DNA of 17,023 nucleotides from Caldisericota bacterium. GTDB taxonomy: Bacteria; Caldisericota; Caldisericia; Cryosericales; Cryosericaceae. Numbering within the stretch: the stretch's first letter is position 1; each line of letters opens with the position of its first letter. The translations under genes were made by a program, and so were the position numbers. Where the stretch lies: positions 1 through 17,023 of the forward strand of contig JAPLGJ010000081.1 in the NCBI GenBank assembly GCA_026390215.1, given 5' to 3'. The notes beneath the pieces are model-generated. The model was given only the letters and a program-made list of their open reading frames with translations. It was not told the DNA's origin and made no database searches. Of the stretch, positions 6,842-13,892 are shown piece after piece.

Positions 6842-7678
6842 TTGGAGTGTCTTTCACCTGCGAAAATCGCTGAACTGACAACGGCCAGCGGAGAGAGCAA
6901 GGTCGGGCTCAGCCTTAGACGATTGGCTGTGCTCGGTGTTCTTGCTGGAGCATATATCGCATTCGGTGCTCAGGCCTCTCTCCTTGTGCTCTCAGACACG
7001 TCCGCGCTCCTGGGCTTCGGGTTATCCAGGATTCTGGGGGGTCTGGTGTTCAGTGTCGGGTTGATCCTCGTCGTACTGAGTGGAGCCGAACTATTCACGG
7101 GAAACAGTCTTATGGCTCTGTCCGCTTGCCGCCATCGATCTTCATGGCGAGGAGTCCTGCGCAGTTGGGTACTGGTGTATTTCTTCAACATGGCTGGGTC
7201 GATTCTGATGGCGCTTCTGATCTTTGGCGCACGGCAGTACATGTTGGGAGATGGTTCTGTTGGTGTCGCCGCGCTGCGACTGGCCGCAACGAAAGTCAGC
7301 CTGCCGTTCTGGACGGCGTTCTTCAGGGGGATTCTCTGCAACTGGCTTGTATGCCTCGCCGTGTGGATGGCCACGGGCGCAATGGACACGACGGGCAAAG
7401 TACTTGCGGTTGTCCCGCCAGTCACCGTATTCGTTGCGTCTGGGTTCGAGCACAGTGTTGCCAACATGTTTTTTGTTCCCCTCGGTCTCATGCTGAGGAG
7501 GGTCCCCTCGATTGTAGCCGCTGCAGGAAGTGTACCGGGGTTCCAGCAGCTCACCTGGGTACATGGATTTCTGCTCGGCAATCTTCTCCCCGTAACACTG
7601 GGGAACCTTGCAGGTGGAGTGCTGTTTGTTGCCGTTCCCTACTGGTTGGCGTACGCACGGTCGACGGGGAATCCTTGA
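6842..7678 (+). CDS. Formate/nitrite transporter (FNT) family channel, FocA-like
   Basis: FNT proteins are pentameric inner-membrane channels for formate, nitrite or hydrosulfide. From TTG 6842 the protein has 278 residues and starts with the family's N-terminal helix pattern (LSPAKIAEL). Six hydrophobic segments follow. Hallmarks are GAYIAFGAQAS, SGAELFTGNS (T86, matching the omega-loop threonine T91 of E. coli FocA), RGILCNWLVCLAVWM, and SGFEHSVANMF, whose H204 corresponds to the gating/proton-relay H209 of FocA. The C-terminal LLPVTLGNLAGG also matches. Several stretches are near-identical to FocA from memory, so formate is the likeliest substrate, supported by mobA and hydrogenase downstream; nitrite cannot be excluded. 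The stop overlaps the mobA TTG start (TTGA), giving tight coupling. Confidence 0.92.
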   Translation: MECLSPAKIAELTTASGESKVGLSLRRLAVLGVLAGAYIAFGAQASLLVLSDTSALLGFGLSRILGGLVFSVGLILVVLSGAELFTGNSLMALSACRHRSSWRGVLRSWVLVYFFNMAGSILMALLIFGARQYMLGDGSVGVAALRLAATKVSLPFWTAFFRGILCNWLVCLAVWMATGAMDTTGKVLAVVPPVTVFVASGFEHSVANMFFVPLGLMLRRVPSIVAAAGSVPGFQQLTWVHGFLLGNLLPVTLGNLAGGVLFVAVPYWLAYARSTGNP

Positions 7679-8301
7679 ATCTCATTGTTCTTGCGGGTGG
7701 TCGAAGCGAGCGTATGGGCCGCTCCAAGTGCCGTATGGAGCTTTCGGGAAGGCCGTTGTTTGAGTATCCGTTGTTGGCGCTTCGTGGGCTGTATTCACGG
7801 TGCATTGTTGTCGAAAGTGAAGGATCCGCCAATTCTTGCGGTGTTCCCTGCACTCTCGTGCAAGATCGTATCGCTGGCGCTGGCCCACTTGGTGGCATCT
7901 ATTCCGGACTGACCGCATCCGATTCGTGGTTGAACTTGATCATTGCTGCCGACATGCCGTTTGCATCTCCGCAGCTTGCAGGAGCCATGGAGGCGTATGC
8001 GCTGGCGAACAAGCTCGATATCGTCTACCCGAACATCGATGGCCTGCTTGAACCACTCTTCGCCGTCTATTCGCAGAGGGTGGTCAGCATCGCTCGTGCC
8101 CTTCTGGATACTGGGCGGCGTTCTGTCCGTGAGTTGTTCGCAAGTACACGGTTGAGCGTTGGGGTTGTCGACAGACGGTTCGTCATGCGGTATGACAAGA
8201 AGCTGATGTCTTTCTTCAATGTGAACACACCTGACGACCTCATCATGGCAACGTTGATGATGCACGCGATAGAAAAGTCTCTACAGGAGGAACGTGTATG
8301 A
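7675..8301 (+). CDS. mobA: Molybdenum cofactor guanylyltransferase
   Basis: MobA joins GMP to molybdopterin to make the MGD form of the molybdenum (or tungsten) cofactor used by formate dehydrogenases and related enzymes. The 208-residue protein shows the nucleotidyltransferase signature LAGGRSERMGRSK at residues 6-18. It also has GPLGGIYSGL, the metal-binding ADMPF segment, GLLEPLFAVY and the C-terminal FFNVNTPDDL, all family landmarks. The start is TTG 7675, the only candidate close to LAGG, with GGGGA at 7666-7670; its TTG shares bases with the TGA of the FNT gene. The stop overlaps the next ATG as ATGA at 8298-8301. No Mo enzyme is encoded in the window, so its client (possibly formate dehydrogenase) lies elsewhere. 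Confidence 0.92.
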   Translation: MNLIVLAGGRSERMGRSKCRMELSGRPLFEYPLLALRGLYSRCIVVESEGSANSCGVPCTLVQDRIAGAGPLGGIYSGLTASDSWLNLIIAADMPFASPQLAGAMEAYALANKLDIVYPNIDGLLEPLFAVYSQRVVSIARALLDTGRRSVRELFASTRLSVGVVDRRFVMRYDKKLMSFFNVNTPDDLIMATLMMHAIEKSLQEERV

Positions 8302-8798
8302 AGATGAACCTGGAAGACCGTCTTGAAGAGAACCCTGAACTGAAGAAGCAGTTTGACGCACTCGAAGCCTACATTGGTGAGCTGGCAACTCTTGAAGGCA
8401 GCCTCATCAATGTGCTCCACCGCGCCCAGGAGATATTCGGGTATCTCCCGGATGAAGTGCTCGAGTTCGTCTCTGGCAGACTGAACATGCCGCGTTCTAC
8501 CGTGTACGGTGTCGTCACCTTCTATCACTTCTTCTCGCGTGTTCCAAAGGGACGTCATATCGTCAGCGTGTGCCTGGGCACGGCTTGCTATGTACGAGGC
8601 GCGAATGCGGTCTACGAGAAGGTTATGAAGACTCTGGGTATCAAGGCTGGCGAGACCACTCGGGACGGCCGCTTCAGTCTGGATCTCGTTCGTTGTGTGG
8701 GGGCATGTGGTCTTGCCCCAGTCGTTGTCATCGACAAGGACACGTACGGGCGTTCCACGCCCGAGAAGGTCGCAACGTTACTGAACAAGTACGCTTAA
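8298..8798 (+). CDS. hydC: NuoE-like [2Fe-2S] subunit of NAD-linked [FeFe] hydrogenase (HydC)
   Basis: This 166-residue protein is the small electron-transfer subunit of the HydABC complex, related to NuoE of complex I. An N-terminal helical domain (LINVLHRAQEIFGYLPDEVL and VYGVVTFYHFFSRVPKGRH, both classic for NuoE) precedes a thioredoxin-like fold. That fold carries one [2Fe-2S] cluster with ligands C92, C97 (CLGTACYVRG) and C133, C137 (CVGACGLAPV). ATG 8298 overlaps the mobA stop as ATGA and has AGGAGG at 8285-8290 (spacing 7). It is followed by a small ferredoxin-like gene, HydB and HydA in the usual order. A second, diverged NuoE copy lies at 13359; this one belongs to the hydrogenase by position. 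Confidence 0.9.
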   Translation: MKMNLEDRLEENPELKKQFDALEAYIGELATLEGSLINVLHRAQEIFGYLPDEVLEFVSGRLNMPRSTVYGVVTFYHFFSRVPKGRHIVSVCLGTACYVRGANAVYEKVMKTLGIKAGETTRDGRFSLDLVRCVGACGLAPVVVIDKDTYGRSTPEKVATLLNKYA

Positions 8799-8821
8799 CC
8801 TCGGAGAATGGGGAGGAACGA

Positions 8822-9190
8822 ATGAAGTCACTGGAAGAGCTGAAGCGCATCAAGGAACAGACTCTCAAGGAGATGGACCTTCGCCAGGCCAAGGAAAGAG
8901 GCAAGGTCGTCGTCGCCATGGGGACATGTGGCATTGCAGCCGGGGCGAAGGACGCTCTCATCGCCATCATCGACGAACTCGAGAAAGCAGACATCCATGA
9001 CGTCAAGGTCGTTCAGTCCGGTTGCATGGGACTGTGCGACAAGGAGCCGACCGTAGAAGTATCCATGAAGGACCAGCCTGCGGTCATGTACGGGGACGTC
9101 AACGACGTGAATGCGCGCAGGATCGTCCGCGAGCACGTCCAGGGCGGTAATGTTGTGGCTGATCTGGTGGTCAAGCGGGAGAACATCTAG
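8822..9190 (+). CDS. Small thioredoxin-fold (2Fe-2S) ferredoxin-like protein, HydD-like
   Basis: This 122-residue protein has an N-terminal charged helix (EELKRIKEQTLKEMDLRQ) followed by a thioredoxin-like ferredoxin domain (KVVVAMGTCGIAAGAKDAL, then SGCMGLCDKEPTVEV). It resembles the first domain of HydB and a small gene found in many clostridial hydrogenase operons, comparable to hydD of Acetobacterium from memory. Only three cysteines sit at cluster positions: C36, C68 and C72. The residue five after C36, where a CxxxxC motif would have its second ligand, is glycine (G41). A standard four-cysteine [2Fe-2S] cluster is therefore doubtful. The start ATG 8822 has GGGGAGG upstream. Gaps to its neighbours are 23 and 25 bases. 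A role in assembly or electron transfer within HydABC is a guess. Confidence 0.82.
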   Translation: MKSLEELKRIKEQTLKEMDLRQAKERGKVVVAMGTCGIAAGAKDALIAIIDELEKADIHDVKVVQSGCMGLCDKEPTVEVSMKDQPAVMYGDVNDVNARRIVREHVQGGNVVADLVVKRENI

Positions 9191-9215
9191 CTCAGGGGGG
9201 AAGAGGAAAAACGCA

Positions 9216-11000
9216 ATGATACGAAATCAGTTGTTGGTCTGTGCAGGCGGCGCCTGCATCACGAGTGGCGAAAAGAGCGTCAAAGACGTTCTGGTCGACG
9301 AACTGAAGAAGAATGGCATCGAGGACGAGGTACAAGTCATCGAGACTGGCTGCATGGGGGCATGTGACCTTGGGCCGATCGTCGTGGTGTATCCCGAGGG
9401 GACGTTCTATCAGAAGGTCACGGTCAAGAACGCAGGTCTCATCGTAAACGAACACCTCGTAAAGGGCCGTACTGTCGGCGAGTTGCTGTACACTGAGCCT
9501 GCCAGCGAGAAAAGGGCCCGGACCAGCGGGGATATCCCCTTCTACACGCGTCAGGTCAAGCGCGTCCTCCGCAACTGCGGCGCCATTGACCCTCTTTCTA
9601 TCGAGGAGTACATCGCACGTGACGGGTACTTCGCTCTCGGAAAGGCACTCGAGATGGCGCCGGACGAAATCATCCGGATCCTTCTCGACTCGGGTCTGCG
9701 CGGTCGGGGAGGAGCAGGGTTCCCGACCGGTCTCAAGTGGAAGGCCGCTCGAGAGGCGGCTGGCTCTCCGAAATATGTGGTCTGCAACGGGGATGAGGGT
9801 GACCCAGGAGCCTTCATGGACCGCAGTGTCCTCGAGGGAGACCCACACTCCATCATTGAGGCGATGGCGATCGCAGGATATGCCATCGGCGCGGAGAAGG
9901 GCTACGTGTACGTCCGTGCTGAGTATCCGCTTGCCATCGAGAGATTTGAGTATGCAATCGGCAAGGCGCGCGAGTACGGGTTCCTTGGGCGGAGTATTCT
10001 AGGCACAGGATTCAACTTCGACATCGAGATCCGTATCGGCGCCGGGGCATTCGTCTGCGGCGAGGAGACTGCTCTCCTTCGGTCTATTGAGGGGAAGCGC
10101 GGAACGCCGAGCGTCAAGCCTCCATTCCCTGCCCAGTCCGGGCTGTGGAACAAGCCGACCTTGATCAACAACGTCGAGACATACGCGAACATACCCCAGA
10201 TCATCACAAACGGCGCAGAGTGGTTTCGCAGCGTCGGTTCCACCAAGAGTCCAGGAACAAAGGTGTTCGCTCTCGCAGGCAATGTCCAGAATACCGGTCT
10301 CGTTGAGGTCCCTATGGGAACGACGCTCAGGGAACTCGTCTTCGAAATCGGAGGAGGCATCCCCGGCGGCAAGAAGTTCAAAGCGGCCCAGACGGGAGGC
10401 CCATCTGGAGGCGTCATCACTGCGGAGTACCTTGACATGCCGATCGACTTTGATACGGTCAAGGAGATCGGAACCATTATGGGGTCGGGCGGGCTCATCG
10501 TGCTTGACGAGGATAGCTGCATGGTCGACGTTGCCAAATTCTACCTGGGGTTCACGGTCGACGAGTCGTGCGGGAAGTGCACGCCATGTCGCGAAGGGAC
10601 TCGACAGATGTATCACATGATGGAACGGATTTGCGATGGCAATGGTCGCGACGGCGATATCGAGAGGCTAAGCAAGCTGGCCGATGTCATAAAGGATACG
10701 TCATTGTGCGGGCTTGGACAGTCGGCCCCCAATCCGGTCCTTTCTACCATCAGGTTCTACGAAGACGAGTACCGCGCTCACATCTATGAAAAGAAGTGCC
10801 CATCGCATGTGTGCAAGCACCTGCTGACGTATTCGATCACGCCCGACAAGTGTGTTGGATGCACGGCATGCGCTCGGCAATGCCCCGTCCACGCCATCAC
10901 CGGCGAGGTCAAGAAAATTCACGTGATCGATCAGAGCAAGTGCACCAAGTGTGGTTCCTGCTATGAAAGCTGTCGTTTTGGTGCGATCCGCAAAGAGTAA
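9216..11000 (+). CDS. hydB: NAD(P)H/FMN flavoprotein subunit of [FeFe] hydrogenase (HydB)
   Basis: HydB (594 residues) carries the FMN/NAD(H) site of the soluble hydrogenase that links NADH, ferredoxin and H2. An N-terminal thioredoxin-like [2Fe-2S] domain has C9, C14, C46 and C50. The NuoF core follows, with FMN loop GRGGAGFPTG at 163-172 and CNGDEGDPGAF from 190, then an SLBB-type domain. An ESCGKCTPC segment (C452, C455, C458) with C498 binds the N3-like [4Fe-4S] cluster. The C-terminus holds two ferredoxin motifs, C546/549/552/556 and C576/579/582/586. C528, H531, C533 and H535 just before them could bind zinc, as I recall for the Thermotoga enzyme. ATG 9216 follows a purine-rich AGAGGA. 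A longer frame from 9111 overlaps the previous gene and is rejected. Confidence 0.94.
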   Translation: MIRNQLLVCAGGACITSGEKSVKDVLVDELKKNGIEDEVQVIETGCMGACDLGPIVVVYPEGTFYQKVTVKNAGLIVNEHLVKGRTVGELLYTEPASEKRARTSGDIPFYTRQVKRVLRNCGAIDPLSIEEYIARDGYFALGKALEMAPDEIIRILLDSGLRGRGGAGFPTGLKWKAAREAAGSPKYVVCNGDEGDPGAFMDRSVLEGDPHSIIEAMAIAGYAIGAEKGYVYVRAEYPLAIERFEYAIGKAREYGFLGRSILGTGFNFDIEIRIGAGAFVCGEETALLRSIEGKRGTPSVKPPFPAQSGLWNKPTLINNVETYANIPQIITNGAEWFRSVGSTKSPGTKVFALAGNVQNTGLVEVPMGTTLRELVFEIGGGIPGGKKFKAAQTGGPSGGVITAEYLDMPIDFDTVKEIGTIMGSGGLIVLDEDSCMVDVAKFYLGFTVDESCGKCTPCREGTRQMYHMMERICDGNGRDGDIERLSKLADVIKDTSLCGLGQSAPNPVLSTIRFYEDEYRAHIYEKKCPSHVCKHLLTYSITPDKCVGCTACARQCPVHAITGEVKKIHVIDQSKCTKCGSCYESCRFGAIRKE

Positions 11001-11018
11001 TAGACCCGGAGGAACTTC

Positions 11019-12797
11019 ATGGAGACGAGAATGCTGAATGTGAAAATCAACGGACGGGACTACCAGGTGCCGGAAGGGACGACAATCCTGAAGGCGGCCA
11101 GGGAGTATGCGAAGATTGAAGTGCCGACTCTCTGCTATCTCGAGGGAATCAGCGAAGAGGGCGCGTGTGCCATTTGTGTCGTTGAGGTCAAGGGTGCCCG
11201 TAACCTCCAGCGCGCATGTCTGGCGAAGGTCGGTGAGGGCATGGAGGTCTGGACCAATACTTCGCGTGTCCGCGAGGCCCGCAAGCTCAATATCGAGCTG
11301 CTGCTGGCCAATCACCCCAAGGACTGTTTCACATGCGAGAAGAACCAGATATGTGACCTTCGTGAGTTGGCAGCGGAGCTCGGCGTGCGCGAAGTCAAGT
11401 TTCCACGGACCCGCACTGAGTGGTTGCCTTTTGACGACACATCACTGTCACTGGTACGCGACCCCAACAAATGCGTGCTGTGCAGGCGCTGCGTCAACGT
11501 ATGTGCCAAGGTGCAGTCTGTCTACGCCATCGATATTGCCGGCCGCGGTTCGAACAGTACGGTCTCAACATTCCTGGACGAGGGTCTGGGGAACGTCGAG
11601 TGTGTGAACTGCGGGCAGTGCCTGCTTGTCTGTCCGACTGGCGCCATCACGGAGCGGAGCGAGATCCCGGACGTATGGAAGGCGCTGGGAAACCCGGACA
11701 AGATCGTGGTTGTCGAGACGGCTCCGGCGGTGCGTGTTGCCATCGGTGAGGAGTTTGGCATGCCTGATGGAACGCAGGCGACCGGCAAAATGGCCGCGGC
11801 GCTCCGAAGTCTGGGGTTCGACAAGGTCTTTGACACCGATTTCTCTGCTGACCTGACCATCATGGAGGAGGGATTCGAGCTCATCGGGCGTATCAAGAAC
11901 GGAGGTACGCTTCCCCTGATCACGTCTTGTTCACCAGGTTGGATCAAGTTTGCAGAGACGTTCTTCCCAAAGGTGCTGGATCACGTTTCCAGCTGCAAAT
12001 CACCTCAGCAGATGTTTGGTACGGTGACGAAGACGTACTGGGCCGAGAAGATGGGTATCGATCCGAGGAAGATTGTGGTCGTATCTATCATGCCGTGCAC
12101 TGCCAAGAAATTCGAGAAGGAACGCCCCGAGATGAAGACAGCCTTCCATCACTTGCAGGAGAAGCTGGGTCTCAAGGATGAGGAGGCGTTCAATGACGTC
12201 GACTACGTCCTGACAACTCGCGAGGCCGCTCAGATGATCCGCGAAGCGGGCATCGAGTTCGCAAGCCTTCCTGACGAGGATTTCGACAAGCCGCTGGGCG
12301 AATCGACCGGCGCGGCAGTCATCTTCGGAGCCACGGGCGGTGTCATGGAAGCTGCGCTTCGGACGGCCTATGAAGTCATCACTAAGAAGTCGCTGGCGAA
12401 GCTCGATTTTGAGGATGTTCGTGGACTTGAGGGCATCAAGAGTGCAGATGTCGACATCGATGGGATGACCTTGAAGGTCGCCGTAGCCAACGGACTGGGA
12501 AATGCCCGTGTTCTCATGGACCAGGTGCAGAAGGGTGAGTCGCCCTATCACTTCATCGAGATCATGTGCTGCCCCGGTGGTTGCCTTGGCGGAGGTGGAC
12601 AGCCTATCTCGCACAATCCCGACATCAAGAAGAGACGCGCCGAGGCTATCTACCGCGAAGACGCAGGCAAGCCGATTCGCAAGTCGCATGAGAACCCCGA
12701 GGTCCAGGAGATCTACAAGGATTTCCTGGGTGAACCGAACAGCGAGAAAGCTCATCATCTGCTGCATACCGACTACTGCGATCGCAGCTGCAAGTAG
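11019..12797 (+). CDS. hydA: [FeFe] hydrogenase catalytic subunit, HydABC type (HydA)
   Basis: HydA (592 residues) reduces protons or oxidises H2 at its H-cluster, exchanging electrons with HydB and ferredoxin. From the N-terminus it has a plant-type [2Fe-2S] domain (C39, C50, C53, C66) and a His-ligated [4Fe-4S] site (H98, C102, C105, C111). Two [4Fe-4S] clusters follow (C152/155/158/162 and C195/198/201/205), then the H-domain. L1 is TSCSPGW (302-308), L2 MPCTAKKFE (358-366) and L3 IMCCPGGCLGGGGQP (515-529). L1 has serine where clostridial CpI has the cluster ligand C300, and L3 has an extra cysteine (C517). The C-terminus YCDRSCK adds C587 and C591. ATG 11019 has GGAGG at 11008-11012. Bifurcation cannot be proven from sequence but this architecture is typical of it. 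Confidence 0.94.
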   Translation: METRMLNVKINGRDYQVPEGTTILKAAREYAKIEVPTLCYLEGISEEGACAICVVEVKGARNLQRACLAKVGEGMEVWTNTSRVREARKLNIELLLANHPKDCFTCEKNQICDLRELAAELGVREVKFPRTRTEWLPFDDTSLSLVRDPNKCVLCRRCVNVCAKVQSVYAIDIAGRGSNSTVSTFLDEGLGNVECVNCGQCLLVCPTGAITERSEIPDVWKALGNPDKIVVVETAPAVRVAIGEEFGMPDGTQATGKMAAALRSLGFDKVFDTDFSADLTIMEEGFELIGRIKNGGTLPLITSCSPGWIKFAETFFPKVLDHVSSCKSPQQMFGTVTKTYWAEKMGIDPRKIVVVSIMPCTAKKFEKERPEMKTAFHHLQEKLGLKDEEAFNDVDYVLTTREAAQMIREAGIEFASLPDEDFDKPLGESTGAAVIFGATGGVMEAALRTAYEVITKKSLAKLDFEDVRGLEGIKSADVDIDGMTLKVAVANGLGNARVLMDQVQKGESPYHFIEIMCCPGGCLGGGGQPISHNPDIKKRRAEAIYREDAGKPIRKSHENPEVQEIYKDFLGEPNSEKAHHLLHTDYCDRSCK

Positions 12798-12811
12798 AAC
12801 GGGAACACATG

Positions 12812-12839
12812 GAGGCGTCCGCGTGCTGGCGGGCGCCTC
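12812..12839 (+). other. Strong intercistronic hairpin between hydA and the TM1266-type gene
   Basis: An 11-bp stem (12812-12822 with 12829-12839, one G-T wobble) with a six-base loop GTGCTG lies 14 bases after the hydA stop. There is no U-tract, so it is unlikely to be an intrinsic terminator. It could protect the 3' end of a processed hydA message or reduce read-through into the regulator gene; that is inference. Confidence 0.7.
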
Positions 12840-12873
12840 AAACACTCCGTAGGAGCGACAGGGAGGTACGTCA

Positions 12874-13137
12874 ATGGACGGCACGAAGCATGTTGGAGTC
12901 ATTGCCATCATTATCAGCAAGCGTGAGACGACGGCGCCGAAGGTGAACCAGATACTTACAAGCCATGGAGGACTCATCATCGGACGCCTCGGACTGCCAT
13001 ATGGGGACCATGGCCTGCATGTGATTTCGCTCATCGTGGACGGCGACAAGGAGCAGCTGCAGGGCCTGACCGCGGAACTGACTGCAGTGCCGGATACTAT
13101 CGTCGAATCCACAATGACCCCAGTCTGTCTGCCGTAG
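12874..13137 (+). CDS. Iron-only hydrogenase system regulator, TM1266 family
   Basis: This 87-residue protein matches the small TM1266-type family (putative iron-only hydrogenase system regulator), which has an ACT/NikR-like alpha-beta fold and occurs almost only beside [FeFe] hydrogenase or its maturation genes. Visible family marks are the beta-strand start HVGVIAIIISKRE, then KVNQILTSHGGLIIGRLGLP and GLHVISLIVDGDKEQLQGLT. No DNA-binding helix-turn-helix is present, so it may sense a ligand or bind a partner rather than bind DNA by itself. ATG 12874 has GGGAGG at 12860-12865. The gene is separated from hydA by 76 bases holding a hairpin. Its 3' end lies inside a second hairpin. The family's mechanism is not known to me. 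Confidence 0.87.
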   Translation: MDGTKHVGVIAIIISKRETTAPKVNQILTSHGGLIIGRLGLPYGDHGLHVISLIVDGDKEQLQGLTAELTAVPDTIVESTMTPVCLP

Positions 13138-13152
13138 GTCAGAGGCTGGGGT
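13117..13152 (+). other. Hairpin spanning the end of the TM1266-type gene
   Basis: ACCCCAG (13117-13123) pairs perfectly with CTGGGGT (13146-13152). TCTG (13124-13127) can further pair with CAGA (13140-13143) across a two-base bulge. The TAG stop (13135-13137) lies in the loop. No U-tract follows. It may act as an RNA processing or stability element; the function is inferred. Confidence 0.6.
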
Positions 13153-13358
13153 GGAAGGCCATGGGCTAGTGACCGCCCTGCATTCCGGCCAGGAAAGGGA
13201 ACAAGGGGAGATGCAGCGAGGGGTCTCCAAAGAATGGTTTCAGCAAGGAACATGTGCGAGACGATCGGCGCTCGGGTGGTTTCCACGTGTCGCAGAGTGC
13301 GGTCGGCTTTCTTGAGGGGGGCAGCAGTGCTCCGAAAAAAACGATCAGGGAGGAAACC
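13153..13358 (+). promoter_or_regulatory. Leader-like intergenic region before the second nuoEF pair
   Basis: This is the longest gap inside the hydrogenase block. CTGCATTCC (13178-13186) pairs with GGA-G-ATGCAG (13207-13216, one bulged G). GGGGCA (13318-13323) pairs with TGCTCC (13328-13333) over a GCAG loop, and a run of seven A follows at 13335-13341. No convincing -35/-10 pair, intrinsic terminator or small ORF was seen. The structure may be a 5' untranslated regulatory element of nuoEF2, but base-paired stems of this size also arise by chance. Confidence 0.35.
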
Positions 13359-13892
13359 ATGGAATTAGACAACGTCACTCGACCAGCTGATCAGCCGCAG
13401 CCTCTGAGCGATGAAGACAGGTGTTTTCTGCGCGAGCTGGTGGAGACGAATCGCGTGGACCATCACGGCCGGCTGTCGTACATGGACATCATGTTCGACC
13501 TTGAGCATCACTACGGAAACTCCCTCCCGGGACCTGTACTGGGCGAAGTCGCACGACTTGCTGAGACCTCGCCTGCGCAGCTCAACGGTTTTGTCACGTT
13601 CTATACGATGCTGTCGACCACTCCTCGCGGAAAGCATGTCATCCGCGTCTGTACGAGCGGCCCGTGTCACGTATCGGGCTCCCCGGCAATATTGAGCAGT
13701 CTGAGGCGTTTGCTCGGTGTCGATATCGGCGAGACGACGCCAGACGGCGAGTTCACGCTTGAAGGATCAAGCTGCCTTGGCATCTGTGGGGTCTCCCCGG
13801 TACTGATGATTGATGATGACGCGTACGGGAACCTCACGGCAGATGATCTGCCACGGATTCTTGACGCAAAGCGCTCGGGAGGTGCACAGTGA
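13359..13892 (+). CDS. Second NuoE-like [2Fe-2S] subunit
   Basis: This 177-residue NuoE-family protein should pass electrons from the adjacent NuoF-like flavoprotein. Its N-terminal helical part (GPVLGEVARLAETSPAQLNGFVTFYTMLS, split across 68-96, with PRGKHVIRVC after it) matches NuoE. The thioredoxin-like domain keeps all four ligands, C98 and C103 (VCTSGPCHVSG) and C139 and C143 (CLGICGVSPV). The N-terminus is longer and more acidic than in the copy at 8298, so the two are diverged paralogues rather than a recent duplication. ATG 13359 has GGGAGG at 13348-13353 (spacing 5). An in-frame GTG at 13254 would add 35 residues without homology. The stop overlaps the GTG start of the next gene by four bases. 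Confidence 0.88.
   Translation: MELDNVTRPADQPQPLSDEDRCFLRELVETNRVDHHGRLSYMDIMFDLEHHYGNSLPGPVLGEVARLAETSPAQLNGFVTFYTMLSTTPRGKHVIRVCTSGPCHVSGSPAILSSLRRLLGVDIGETTPDGEFTLEGSSCLGICGVSPVLMIDDDAYGNLTADDLPRILDAKRSGGAQ

Noticed and set aside
7126..7674. Upstream extension of the mobA frame inside the FNT gene
   Set aside because: The extension overlaps a conserved FNT coding region and encodes low-complexity, non-homologous sequence; MobA homology begins immediately after TTG 7675.
9111..9215. Upstream extension of HydB
   Set aside because: It overlaps the HydD-like gene; HydB homology (LLVCAGGAC) begins right after ATG 9216.
12812..12839. Intrinsic terminator after hydA
   Set aside because: The stem is strong but is followed by CAAACAC-type sequence rather than a U-tract, so I list it only as a hairpin.
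12000..13286. Long - strand open frame of 428 codons opposite hydA and the TM1266-type gene
   Set aside because: It is antisense to two well-supported genes, crosses intergenic hairpins and shows no recognisable domain; it is a by-product of codon bias in hydA.
13254..13358. N-terminal extension of NuoE2 from GTG 13254
   Set aside because: The 35 extra residues have no NuoE homology and no ribosome binding site, whereas ATG 13359 has GGGAGG at ideal spacing.
13166..13378. Small - strand ORF of 70 codons in the gap before nuoE2
   Set aside because: It lacks a convincing ribosome binding site and recognisable composition, and runs into the nuoE2 start region.
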